DNA of 64,000 bases from Rhabditoides inermis (taxonomy: Eukaryota > Nematoda > Chromadorea > Rhabditida > Rhabditidae). The notes under the pieces were generated by a model that saw only the letters and a program-made list of their open reading frames with translations, made no database searches and was not told the DNA's origin. Below are positions 12,729 to 25,080 of this stretch, in pieces. Made by a program: the position numbers and the translations under genes. The stretch's first letter is position 1. Each line of letters begins with the position of its first letter. The stretch covers positions 112,001 to 176,000 of the forward strand of contig CAWZYM010000406.1 of NCBI GenBank assembly GCA_963966185.1, in the 5' to 3' direction.

Positions 12729-14652
12729 TCGCCCCGGCTGGGGCTATATAAAATTTGCTATGGTGCTTGTATGTTTGTGTTTCACCACTTGTAGCTCAGA
12801 CACTATTACACCTACACAGCTCATACTCTAAACTTAACATTCTTTTGGTGACCGCATGCAATCGTTTCATTTTCACACTCACACCTCTACTTACCGTATG
12901 ACTTCACTAACAACTTGACATAGCCTGAAAAAACTATTTATTCAAATGCTCAGTCCACGTTTCCATATGAAGTTCCGAAACTCTAAACTTAGACTTGGCA
13001 CACTATATTGACTTGACACACGTCTCTAGGACTCACTCCGATAACTCCTTATATGGGTTTATATAGAATTTCCAAAATTTCAGAAGGACATAACTCAAGA
13101 CTGAAGAAACATTTCACACTCAAACTACAAACTTGAGATCAACTAATCACTCTTAACAGACACACAATAGCATAGGTTCCTATCTCATTTCCCTAAATGG
13201 GTTCACTGACAACTCGGTCCACTTCTATGTAAACCTACCTTCAAACTTCATGTTTTGTCATGAAACTTGCACAGTACCATGAAACATGCACTTTATTTAC
13301 AGTTTTACAGTTTCTTTTAGAAAACCCAGTTCAAAAAAGTTTTACACCATTTTTCATTTTCTGACAGGATCAATCACGTAAGATGCAAAACGCAAAAACC
13401 TTGAATATCTTTGTTAGTTTTGATGACTAAAATTTCAAACTTCAGCTGATGATAGAAGACACTTGGCCGTTCACGTCATTTTTATTTCAAATGAAATACT
13501 CATTCCGTTTTCAAAATATGAATATTCAAATTTTCGTAGAAATTTTACATTTTTGATCATAACTTCTTTCTTTTCCAATATCAATTTTTTCAAATTTTAA
13601 TGGTAAATCACTCTCTATGACACAATCAACACAAACACGTATGCTTAACTCTACTACTGGAAATAAAAATCATATTTCATGATTCACTAGATCAACTACA
13701 ATCCCTTACTATATAAGAGTTGAGACCTGGATTTTACACAGCAATTCATAACTCAAAAACTAATATTTACTGACAAAGATTTAGATTTTTCGCTTCACTG
13801 TAGAAGGATTTCACTTTTTCAAAAAACCTTGAATTTCAACTAAATGTGGCTCATTTTTGCAGTTGAGCATATTGACCGCTGACAGGATCAATCAGGCAAG
13901 ATGCAAAACGTGAAATACAGTACAACTATGTTTCAACTTCTTAGAAAAACTATTTTTAATTCTCTCATTCCTTTCACCAATGACACCTTAGGTCCTGAGT
14001 ACCTGCCAGGTACCGTCTCACCTGTCGCCTCTCACATGTCACCTGAGATAAATTAGCATGAATTTCAAATTTCACTTTACGACCCTGTAACTTTCGTCTA
14101 GATGAGAGTTGACATCTGGATTTTTCTTTTAAATTATCACTACCGTGATACATGTATTCATGAATTAGTTCAGATTTTTAATAAATTTTCAACTTTAATT
14201 TTTTTTTCCATTTTCGTCTGTTTAATACTGAAAATTGTATTAAATGTATATCGGTTGGTTTTCAAGGTAGAAGGTTCAAACTTATTACAGATAACAAGAA
14301 AACAAGTTCAATTTTTTCGTAAATAACAACAGTAAACAAGTAAATAAACAAGTAAACAAATCCAAATCTTCTGATTTTGATGTCTAATCGATACTAAATT
14401 AATCGGAGAGTTACAAAGTAGTGTTTACCAGTTAGGTAAACAAATAAACAAAATAGTAAACAACTCCAATACTTGAGATTTCGATGTCTCATGTGTACTA
14501 GACCTATAGGAGAGTTCAGATTTGAAGTTTTGATGAGTTGACGCGGAGAGGCGAGCGCGCCGAAGGCGCGCGAGCCTCGGAGCGCAGTGCGGCGGCGAAG
14601 CCGCCGCCACTAGCGGGCCGGAGGCGAGCGAAGCGAGCCTCCGGCCCGCTAG
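12729..14652 (+). mobile_element. Helitron-like element A, family I, full length (1924 bp)
   Basis: 5' TCGCCCCGGCTGGGGC (itself a small hairpin), then TATATAAAATTTGCTATGG. The 3' end is three GC hairpins closing with CCCGCTAG. The core CTGACAGGATCAATCA occurs twice (about 13364 and 13879). The CArG-like CCTTATATGG is near 13050. The 3' 400 nt carry GTAAACAA motifs. Same length and nearly identical to 32822-34745. No protein coding. Confidence 0.8.
14610..14652 (+). other. Terminal hairpin of family I elements (representative)
   Basis: CTAGCGGGCCGGAGGC pairs perfectly with GCCTCCGGCCCGCTAG around an 11-nt loop containing GCGAAGC. This 16-bp stem ends exactly at the element's CTAG. It is immediately preceded by two further hairpins with GAA loops. 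In Helitrons a 3' hairpin just before CTRR is the expected rolling-circle terminator. Assigning that role here is inference from position. Confidence 0.75.
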
Positions 14653-16625
14653 TCGCCCCGGCTGGGGCTATATAAAATTTGCTATGGTCCTTGTTTGTTT
14701 GTCTGTCCGGGCACGCAGATCAGTGACCATTGCACCATCGAAGTTCATACTGTAAACTTAACATTGTTCTTGTTACCGCATGCAATCGTGTCTTTTTCAT
14801 AAGCTTACCTCTACTTACCGTATGACTTTACTAAGAACTTGACATAGCCTGAAAAACTTTTCACCCATATGCTCAGTCCATGTTTCAAGATACGGGTCTC
14901 ATACTCTAAACTTAAAATTGGCACACTATATTGACTTGACACACGTCACTAGAACTCATTCCGATAACTCCTTATATGGGTTTATATAGAATTTCCAAAA
15001 TTTCAGAGGAACATAACTCAAGACTGAAGAGACATTTCACACTCAAACTACAAACTTAAGATCAACTAATCACTCTTAACAGACACACGTTAACATAGGT
15101 CCCTATCTCATTTCCTTAAATGGGTTCACTAACAACTCGGTCCACTTCTATGTAAACCTACCTTCAAATTTAATATTTTGTCATGAAACTTGCACAGTAA
15201 CATGACTAATGCATGTTATTTACAGTTTTACAGTTTCATTTTGAAATACCAGTTCAAAAAAGTTTTACAGCATTTTTCATTTTCTGACAGGATCAATCAC
15301 GTAAGATGCAAAACGCAAAAACCTTGAATATCTTTGTTAGTTTTGAAGTCTAAAATTTCAAACTTTTGCTGAACATAGAAGACAATTGGCCGTTCACACC
15401 ATTTCAATTTCAAGTGAAACACTCGTTCCGTTTTTAAAATATAATTATTCAAATTTTCGTCGAAATTTTATATTTTTGATTATTACTTCTTTCATATTCA
15501 ATATTAATTTTTCATATTTTTATGGTAAATCAGTCTCTATGACACCATTAACATAAACATTTATGCTCAACTCTATTACTGAAATTAAAAATCATATTTC
15601 ATGTTTCACTAGATCAACTACAATCTCTTACTATATGAGAGTTGAGACCTGCATTTTGCAATTTAATTCATAACTCAAAAACTAATATTTAATGACAGAG
15701 ATTCAGATTTCTAGCTTCACTGTAGAAGGATTTGACTTTTTCAAAAAACCTCGATTTTCAACTAAATGTGGCTCATTTTTGCAGTTGAGCATATGACCGC
15801 TGACAGGATCAATCAGGTAAGATGCAAAACGTAAAATACGGTACATGTATGTTTCAACTTTTTAGAAAATTTTATTTTTAATTCTCTCTTCCCTTTCACC
15901 AATGACACCTTTGGTCCAGAGTACCTGTCAGGTACCCTCACACCTGTCGTTGCTCACCTGTCACCTGAGATAAATTAGCATAAACATCAAATTTCACCTT
16001 AGAGACCCGTAACTTTCTTTCAGATGAGAGTTCACAACTGGATTTTGTTATTTATTTATCACTACCGTGACACCTTTATTCATTAATTAATTTAGATTTC
16101 TATATAATTTTTGAAATTTAATTAATATTTAAAATTTCACCTTTTTACTCAGAAATAATCTAAAATGTATAACTCGGTTAGTTTTCAAGGTAGTGGACTC
16201 ATACTTGGTACAGGTAACAAGTAAATAAATACAAAATTTCAAGTTAACAAACTTACGTAAACAAGTAAACAAAAAAGTAAACAATTCCAAATCTCTTTAT
16301 TTTGATATCTAATTAATACTAAACCTGCAGGAGAGTTCAAAGGTACTGTTTACAAGACAGGTAAACAAGTAAACAAAAATGTAAACAACTATAAAACTTG
16401 AGATTTCGAGGTTTGATGTGTACTAAAGCCATAGTACTCCGAAACTTGAGATTTCGATGTCTGATGTGTACTAGAGCCATAGTAGAGTTCAGATTTGAAA
16501 TTTTGATGATTCGACGCGGAGAGGCGAGCGCGCCGAAGGCGCGCGAGCCTTGGAGCGCAGTGCGGCGGCGAAGCCGCCGCCACTAGCGGGCCGGAGGCGA
16601 GCGAAGCGAGCTTCCGGCCCGCTAG
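14653..16625 (+). mobile_element. Helitron-like element B, family I, full length (1973 bp)
   Basis: It abuts element A directly (CCCGCTAG|TCGCCCCGG). It has the same 5' head, two copies of CTGACAGGATCAATCA (about 15284 and 15801), and the same hairpin end. Its last ~600 nt are nearly identical to the end of element C. The terminal stem has one mismatch (CTTCCGG). Confidence 0.8.
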
Positions 16626-18845
16626 TCGCCTCTCTCTCCCCCTAAAATTTCCTATGGTGTCCGTCTGATGTCCAGACTCATAACTCATTACTCTTTTAAC
16701 GAATCAGGATATAACTTTGGAGTTAAGGTTCAGTACTACATGAGACGCGATGGCTACTTTGACATCTCATTTGCATAACTCCTTATATGGGTTCACTAAC
16801 AACTCTGGACTTAGAATCTGGAGTTTGTGACACTTCTATATGAACTCTGTCAGTTTTCGACCTAGAGACTTGATACTTGGTACAAGTAACAAGTAAACAA
16901 GTTTAAAAAATTTGGTAAACAACAACAGTAAACAAGTAAACAAAGAAGTAAACAACTCCAAATCCTATTTTAAAGGTATCTAACGTGTACTAGACCAAGT
17001 ACTGAGTTCATATGTGTTGGTAACAAGTGAAGTAAACATGTAAACAAGTTTGTAAACAACTCAGAAATGTGTTTTTTATGTCTCTAACATATAGTACACA
17101 AAGTACAGAGTTTGATTTCGTAATTTATTTGGCATGTAAACATGTAAACAAATAAGTAAACAACTCCAAATCTCATTTCAAAGGTATATAACGTGTACTA
17201 GACCAAGTAATGAGTTCATATTTGTTGTTTACAAGTGAAGTAAACAAGTAAACAAGTTTGTAAACAACTCAGAAATGTGTTTTAAAGATCTCTAACATGT
17301 AGTACACAAAGTACTCAGTTCTATTTTATTGTTTATTTGGCATGTAAACAAGTAAACAATTAAGTGAACAACCCCAAATCTCATTTTAAAGGTCTCTAAC
17401 GTGTACTAGACCAAGTACTGAGTTTATAATTGTTGATTACAAGTGAAGTAAACAAGTAAACAACTTTGTAAACAACTCAGAAATGTGTTTTAAAGGTCTC
17501 TAACGTGTATTCTAATACAATATACTTAATTAGTGTGCGTTATTTGTTAGAATATCACTTTTCAAAGGTATATAACGTGTACTAGACCAAGTAATGAGTT
17601 CATATTTGTTGTTTACAAGTGAAGTAAACAAGTAAACAAGTTTGTAAACAACTCAGAAATGTGTTTTAAAGATCTCTAACATGTAGTACACAAAGTACTC
17701 AGTTCTATTTTATTGTTTATTTGGCATGTAAACAAGTAAACAATTAAGTGAACAACCCCAAATCTCATTTTAAAGGTCTCTAACGTGTACTAGACCAAGT
17801 ACTGAGTTTATAATTGTTGATTACAAGTGAAGTAAACAAGTAAACAACTTTGTAAACAACTCAGAAATGTGTTTTAAAGGTCTCTAACGTGTATTCTAAT
17901 ACAATATACTTAATTAGTGTGCGTTATTTGTTAGAATATCACTTTGTAAGACCTATGAGTATGATTCGTGAAACCAATATCGGTTGCGGCATCCAAAAAA
18001 TCAGTTGAGCATATTGACCGCTGACAGGATCAATCAGGCAAGATGCAAAACGTAAAATACAGTAGATCTAAGTTTCAACTTCTTAGAAAAACTATTTTTA
18101 ATTCTCTCATCCCTTTCACCAATGACACCTTAGGTCCTGAGTATCTGCCAGGTACCGTCTCACCTGTGGCCTCTCACCTGTCACCTGAGATAAATTAGCA
18201 TAAACGTCAAATTTCACCTTAGAGACCCGTAACTTTCTTTCAGATGAGAGTTCACAACTGGATTTTGTTATTTATTTATCACTACCGTGACACCTTTATT
18301 CATTAATTAATTTAGATTTCTATATAATTTTTGAAATTTAATTAATATTTAAAATTTCACCTTTTTACTCAGAAATAATCTAAAATGTATAACTCGATTA
18401 GTTTTCAAGGTAGTGGACTCATACTTGGTACAGGTAACAAGTAAATAAATACAAAATTTCAAGTTAACAAACTTACGTAAACAAGTAAACAAAAAAGTAA
18501 ACAATTCCAAATCTCTTTATTTTGATATCTAATTAATACTAAACCTGCAGGAGAGTTCAAAGGTACTGTTTACAAGACAGGTAAACAAGTAAACAAAAAT
18601 GTAAACAATTATAAAACTTGAGATTTCGAGGTTTGATGTGTACTAAAGCCATAGTACTCCGAAACTTGAGATTTCGATGTCTGATGTGTACTAGAGCCAT
18701 AGTAGAGTTCAGATTTGAAATTTTGATGATTTGACGCGGAGAGGCGAGCGCGCCGAAGGCGCGCGAGCCTTGGAGCGCAGTGCGGCGGCGAAGCCGCCGC
18801 CACTAGCGGGCCGGAGGCGAGCGAAGCGAGCCTCCGGCCCGCTAG
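16626..18845 (+). mobile_element. Helitron-like element C, chimera of family II head and family I tail
   Basis: The head is TCGCCTCTCTCTCC with CTCATTTGCAT and CCTTATATGG at about 16768-16792 (family II). GTAAACAA-rich repeats follow to about 17944. A short unique joint (17945-18004) leads into CAGTTGAGCATATTGACCGC, the family I 3' half, and the family I hairpins. The 3' 610 nt duplicate those of element B. Either a recombinant or one copy that captured another's end. Confidence 0.75.
17177..17944 (+). repeat. 384-bp tandem duplication within element C
   Basis: Positions 17177-17560 repeat at 17561-17944 almost without change, including the private joint GTGTATTCTAATACAATATA. The duplication is recent and internal to the element. 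Confidence 0.9.
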
Positions 18846-20176
18846 TCGTCGCCTTTTCTACTAAAATGTTCTATGGTGTCCGTCATTCCAGAGTCATAAC
18901 TAGCTTCAAACTCAACCGATTCACATGAAACTTGGTAAAAAAATGTTCTCTTCCAAGGACGACGACAAAATTCAGGCATCTCTCAACTCCTCCTATACGT
19001 CCATATTTGGTCAAAACACCACCAAAAATGGTCACTTTTGCACTTTGTCTTGTGTGTCCGCGGGCATAACTCCGTTTCTACCGAACCGATTTGCGTCAAA
19101 CTTTGCGAAAAGTTTACATAGTACTTCAGGATGCAGTCCACTTTGTGATTACTCTCCAATTACACTCATTGCCTATATTTGGTAGAAAAACCTCAAAGGT
19201 CGCTGATTTTGGTGCTGTCCGCTGCAAAAGCTTCTCACCTAAGAAACAGTTTCGCTTCTTGTTCTGTAATTACTTTCAACAAATAGTTCTGTCACTAACC
19301 TGCAAGTTTCATCATCATTGGTTACGGTGTAAGGGAAATATAGCCAAATTAGCAAGAGCCGCGCGCGCGCTCTCGCCTCACTTTTGCGATTTTTAGTACT
19401 TCCGCGGTCATAACTCGATTCATACAAAACCAATTTGCATGAAACTTCTCAGATAGTTGAGTTTACGTCTTGTGATGCAGTCCATTCTGTGACAGTTCTC
19501 AATTTTGCTTTCATTACTTCTCTTTTTGGTCAAAATACTACCAAAAATGGTCACTTTTTCACTTTTTCATGTGTGTCCGCAAGAATATCTCCGTTTCTAC
19601 TGAATCGATTTGCGTGAAACTTTGCAGAAAGTTTACTTTGTGTTACAGAATGCAGTCCACTTTCTTATACGTCTCTACTTACTCTTGTTATAGAAGAAAA
19701 ACCACGAAAACCATTAAATTTGTAGCTGTCTGCAGCGAACGTTTCTCATCTAAGCAACATCTCTGTTTTATTTTCCGTACTTACGTTCAAAAAACAGCTT
19801 TTTTCCCTACCTTTTTTCCGTAAAATTCAACCTGAGTGGTTACAATGTGAGAAAGATATAGCCAATTTATCAAAAGATGCGCGCGCCGTAGCATTTCTTT
19901 TACAATTTTGATTAGTTCATAACTTTAATCATACTAAACCCATTTGTATGACACTTTGCAGATTAGCCACGTTGTGATAGTTTTCAATTTTGCTTTCATT
20001 GTTCTGTTTAAAAAACGGTGCGAGAGGAGACCTAAGAGAAAGAGAAAGAGGAAGAGAGGGAAAAAGAAAAAGAGATAGATTAAAAAAAGAGAAAGAAAGA
20101 GAGAAAGAGATTAGTGAGGGGAAGATGTTGCAGAAGCAGAAAAGCAGAACTGTCTGTTTTCGTAGCATGAAAGGAA

Positions 20177-20515
20177 CAGTGGCGACTTATTTGACACGGA
20201 GTATTTTTTAAAACCATGTTAACCTAACACATTTGCATTTTTTTCGAAAGAACGACGATTTTGCGTTATTTTCGAATCTGACACTGCCAAGGATTCAGAT
20301 GAAAATTTGAAATTCCCGCCAACGCTTCAATACTGCAAATTGGGGTCGGAGACATAAGCGCAATTGAACAACGCTTAGTCAATAGCTTCATGGCTCAGAG
20401 CATGTGCGCTACATTGTGGCCCCCGATCTTCGCCGGTTCGATTCCACGGCCAAATGTTTTGCTCGTGTGAAAATGAGGAGTTGTGGCAGGTTGTGACAGA
20501 AATGAGTCGCCACTG
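20177..20515. mobile_element. Small inverted-repeat element (hAT-like MITE candidate) with a tRNA-like B box
   Basis: CAGTGGCGACTTATTT at 20177 is mirrored by AAATGAGTCGCCACTG ending at 20515. CAGTGGC-type ends resemble hAT elements, but no clear 8-bp target duplication is seen. Inside, TGGCTCAGAGCATG (about 20391) and GGTTCGATTCC (20435-20445) form a good A/B-box pair, so a tRNA-derived SINE is nested in it or forms its core. Confidence 0.5.
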
Positions 20516-20756
20516 TGTCTTTAACACTAAAAGAAAAACGAAAAAAAGAGAAAGGAGAGAGCGAGAAAAGAGAGGAGAAGAGGGAGAGATAGAAGGAGGA
20601 GGGCTAATATCAGAGCGATGCTGACTTGTGCCTGAGCGCATTTAGTTTTCAGGAGCATAGAAAAGTACAGTTCAGAAAAAAGAAGTATATCATTATTCTT
20701 TTCATAGACATTGATAGGTGAAACACGCGGCAGCTTACTATAGGACTTGCAAACCA

Positions 20757-21180
<424 letters not shown>

Positions 21181-21190
21181 CGGCCGCTAG

Positions 21191-22020
21191 TCACCCGCCC
21201 ACCCCCTATAAATTATGCTATGGTGTCTGTCTGTGTGTCGTTCCGCGGTTGTATCTCAATTTGTAGTGATCGATAGGGGTTGAGGTATGGAACTTAGACC
21301 TGAGGTGGTGACCGCTCTGCATCGTTTACCTGGGATCGATATCTGACGTTTCCTTATATGGGTTGACCGAAACTCTGATGGACATAGACGAAATTTTAAG
21401 CACTTTTTATGTAAACTATGCTTCGTTTTCGAGCTACTGAGATGCCCTTTTGGGGTTAAGGTACTGTAGGGTCGAGTATTTAAGTTTTGATTTTTGACCT
21501 CATTTGCATCATTCCAAATATGGTAATGACGTATCTCGGTCAGTTTTGATGCCAAAGACTCCAAACTTGGTATGTGACCTGGAGACAAGTCAGCGATGTT
21601 GTAAACAAGTAAACAACTTTGTAAACAATGTGAAAATGTGTTTTGAAGATGTCAAATGTTCAGTAACATTATTGGTGAGTCCAAAAATGTTGTTTACAGA
21701 TGATGTGAACAAGTAAACAAAAATGTAAACAACCTGTAAACGTGTCTCACAGGTGTATAACGTGTAGTAGACTTGTAGGCGAGTTGAAAAATGTTGTTTA
21801 CAAAAAGTGTAAACAAGCAAACAAATTTGTAAACAACGTTCAATTGTCTTTATTTTTGGTATTCTGTCTTGTAATGTACTTCTTAGTTAGATTAGAGGTT
21901 TGTGGACATATTTCAGTTCTGAAAGTAGATTTTTATTATGATTTCAGTTTTGATGTTTCAGTGTTGAGGCCGCCGAAGGCGGCCCTAGCCCGGGCGGCGC
22001 GCCAGCGCCGCTCGGGCTAG
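21191..22020 (+). mobile_element. Helitron-like element E, family III, recombinant of Q-type 5' and R-type 3'
   Basis: The head is TCACCCGCCCACCCCC, then TATAAATTATGCTATGG. The first ~400 nt are identical to 40120-40524. From about 21594 on, the sequence follows 41598-42024. It ends with GGCCGCC-GAA-GGCGGCC and a second stem closing in CTCGGGCTAG. The switch falls inside the shared GTAAACAAGTAAACAA repeat, as expected for unequal exchange between Q- and R-like neighbours. Confidence 0.8.
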
Positions 22021-22912
22021 TCGCAGCGCCGCTGCGCCTGTATGTGCAAAATGCCCTATGGTGTCCGTCCATACATGGCGCCACAAAGGCCACCGATGCA
22101 TGGATCCGGCTAAATTTGGTATGGCTGTAAAGCCCTCGGTCTGGAGATGCTCCCAAAATCTTTATGTTATCATATCTCTCATATCCGCGGAGCTATAAGC
22201 TCGAGAAAGTCCGACGAAATAGCGCGTAATCCGAGAGAGTCAGACAGAAAACAGGCGAAATAGTGTGTCAGATGAAGAGACGGTTAGGTCGTTGAACGGT
22301 TGCATCGAGTAGACCTTACAAGAACGAGTACTGCGAATCGCAGACTTCAGCTTTCGAGAAACGGTTTCGACGTCACTCCTCTACACTCCCTCACCTACAA
22401 ATCTGCCCGTAATCTTTTTATAATTCCTCCTGGTTTCCTTTCACGAAGTGATTTAGTCGAGGCGAGGCGACACCAAACAGTTGTCGCGGGCTGTTCAAAA
22501 AAACTAGGCAACCGTGTCAGATCTCCCTTTACTACAACATGCAAATAGGTGGCCACTACACTTCTTCCAAAATTTGCATCTTTTTGTGACCTCTGACGCC
22601 CGCTATCAATTAAATTCCTCTAATCGACGCCACTTTATTGCCCCGCGACGAGAGAGTGTGGCGAGGTGAGAGTGCGCCAGCTGCCAGTCTGTCTGATGTC
22701 AGAGAAAAAGACAGTCAATTGTGCAAATGAGCGAGAACATCACCACGCACTACGAAACAGCTCACCACACTTCACAAACTGTGCAAATTCTATATTCTGA
22801 GCAAATACAATACAAATATAACTGTATGCACTAAAGACATTCTACCTTCAATCAGGAAAGTGAGGCGAGGCAAAACACTATGTAACCTTCTTTTCTCTTC
22901 CAATTCCTTTTC

Positions 22913-22956
<44 letters not shown>

Positions 22957-25011
22957 CTCTCTTTCGTCTCCCTCGCTCTTTCTCTCTCACCGCGAAGGCA
23001 CGCGGAGCGGCTGTCTATGATCGTAGGCGAGAGTAGATATTTTATAATATTAGATCCGTGATAACTAATATGTGTCAACCAGCTACTGATAGAAGTGGAC
23101 CGCTGAGGCGCGCGGAGCGGCTGCCTGTGATCAAAGGCGAGACTAGAGATTCTATAATATTAGATCCGTGATAACTAATCATTGTCAACCAGCTACTGAT
23201 AGAGTTTGACCGCTGAGGCGCGCGGAGCGGCTGTCTATGATCAAAGGCGAGAGTAGAGATTTTATAATATTAGATCCGTGATAACTCATCAATTTTTTTT
23301 TTTTTATTATTACTGATCTACTGATCGACTTTGACCGCGGAGGCGCGCGGAGCGGCTGTCTGTGATCAAAGGCGAGAGTAGAGATTTTATAACATTTGAT
23401 ACGTGATAACTAATCATTGTCAACCAGCTACTGATAGAATTTGACCGCTGAAGCGCGCGAAGCGTGCCGGAGCGCTTTCTTTGTGCATACGAGAAAGTAA
23501 AATATCAGAGAGTCGGAGAATTGCATATCAGTAGCAGTGATCAATATATTTTTATCTTTACTGATATACTGATCGACTTTGACCGCGGAGGCGCGCGGAG
23601 CGTGCCGGAGCGCTTTTTATGTGCATACGAGAAAGTGAACGATCAGAGAGTCGGAGAAAATTCATATCAGTAGCAGTGATCAATATATTCTTATTATTAC
23701 TGATCTACTGATATACTTTGACCGCGGAGGCGCGCGAAACGTGCCGGAGCGCTTTCTATGTGCATACGAGAAAGTTAACGATCAGAGAGTCAGAGAAAAT
23801 TCATATCAGTTTCAGTGATCAATATATTATTATAATTACTGATCTACTGATATACTTTGAACGCGGAGGCGCGCGAAGCGGAGCGCCTTTTATGTGCATA
23901 CGAAAGAGTAAAAAATCAGAGAGTCGGAGAAAATGCATATCAGTATCAGTGATCAATGTATTATTATAATTACTGATCTACCGATCGACTTTGACCGCAG
24001 GCGCGCGCGGAGCGTGCCGGAGCGCTTTCTATGTGCAAACGAGAGAGTGAAATATCAGAGAGTAGGAGAAAATGCATTTTAGTATCAGTGATCAATGTAA
24101 TATTATAATTACTGTTCTATTGAACGGCCTCCGGCAAGCTTCGCGCGGAGGCGCGCGAAGCGTGCCGGAGCGCCTTCTATGTGCATACGAGAAAGTGAAA
24201 GATCAGAGAGTCGGAGAAAATGCATATCAGTATGTAGCAGTGATCAATATATTAGTATAATTACTGATCTACTGATCGGCATTGACCGCGGAGGCGCGCG
24301 AAGCGTGACGGAGCGCTTTCTATGTGCATACGAGAGAGTGAAAGATCAGAGAGTCGGAGAAAATGTATATCAGTAGCAGTGATCAATATATTTTTTTTAT
24401 TATTATTACTGATCTACTGATCGAATTTGACCGCGGAGGCGCGCAAAGCGTGCCGGAGCGTTTTCTATGTGCATACGAGAAAGTGAAAGATTAGAGAGAC
24501 GGAGAAAATGGATATCAGTAGCAGTGAACAATATCATCTTATTATTACTGATCTACTGATCGACTTTGACCGCGGAGGCGCGCGGAGCGTGCCGGAGCGT
24601 CTTCTAGAGCAAAATAGAGAGAGAGAGGGAGAGAGAGAGAGAGAAGCGGAGAAACGGAAAGTGTAGTTTAGTTATAACATATTTATCACTCATATACCGA
24701 TAGTCTTCGGTTGCATCTCGGAGCGCCTTCTATGAGCAAAGGTAAGATAATATCAGTCGAAAAGCAAAAAAAAAAATGTCAACCAGCTACTGATAGACTG
24801 TGACACTGTTCAAACATTTGATAATACTGCAATTTGAAATTAAGGAAATACAATAAAAAATAACTCATTTTGGAAAGCTCTAACAACAGCACTTCTAGAA
24901 CAGCTCCTAATAGCACTTCCAGAGCACATATCAAGTCAATCTATATATCAATCGATAGATAATTTTCTCCTCTATTGTATACCTATATTTCTAGCGCGCG
25001 AAGCGCGCTAG
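22021..25011 (+). mobile_element. Helitron-like element F, family V, full length (2991 bp)
   Basis: The head is TCGCAGCGCCGCTGCGCC, then AAAATGCCCTATGGTGTCCG. A ~880-nt unique 5' region matches the 5' part of X3. It is followed by a CT tract (22915-22953), 110-bp monomers (about 22990-23460), ~135-bp monomers (23460-24610), and the 3' tail with hairpin CTAGCGCGCGAAGCGCGCTAG. The element sits exactly between an R-like end and an S-like start. The paralogous junction at 42024/42025 lacks it. Confidence 0.8.
22990..24640. repeat. Satellite block inside element F (reverse orientation to 1832-3640)
   Basis: Three to four 110-bp-type monomers (with TTTATAATATTAGATCCGTG) pass into about nine ~135-bp monomers (GTGCATACGAGAAAGTGAAA, then ATATCAGTAGCAGTGATCAA). 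All share CCGCGGAGGCGCGCG. The short ORFs here recur with the monomer and carry no recognisable protein. Confidence 0.85.
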
Positions 25012-25040
25012 TCCCCCTTTCATACTAATATTTACTATGG

Positions 25041-25080
<40 letters not shown>

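Noticed and set aside
14425..14610. Recurring ~61-codon ORF starting MAAASPPHCAPRLARL (also near 12544, 18609, 34518)
   Set aside because: It is the translation of the GC hairpin cluster, and it recurs because the hairpins recur. No protein feature.
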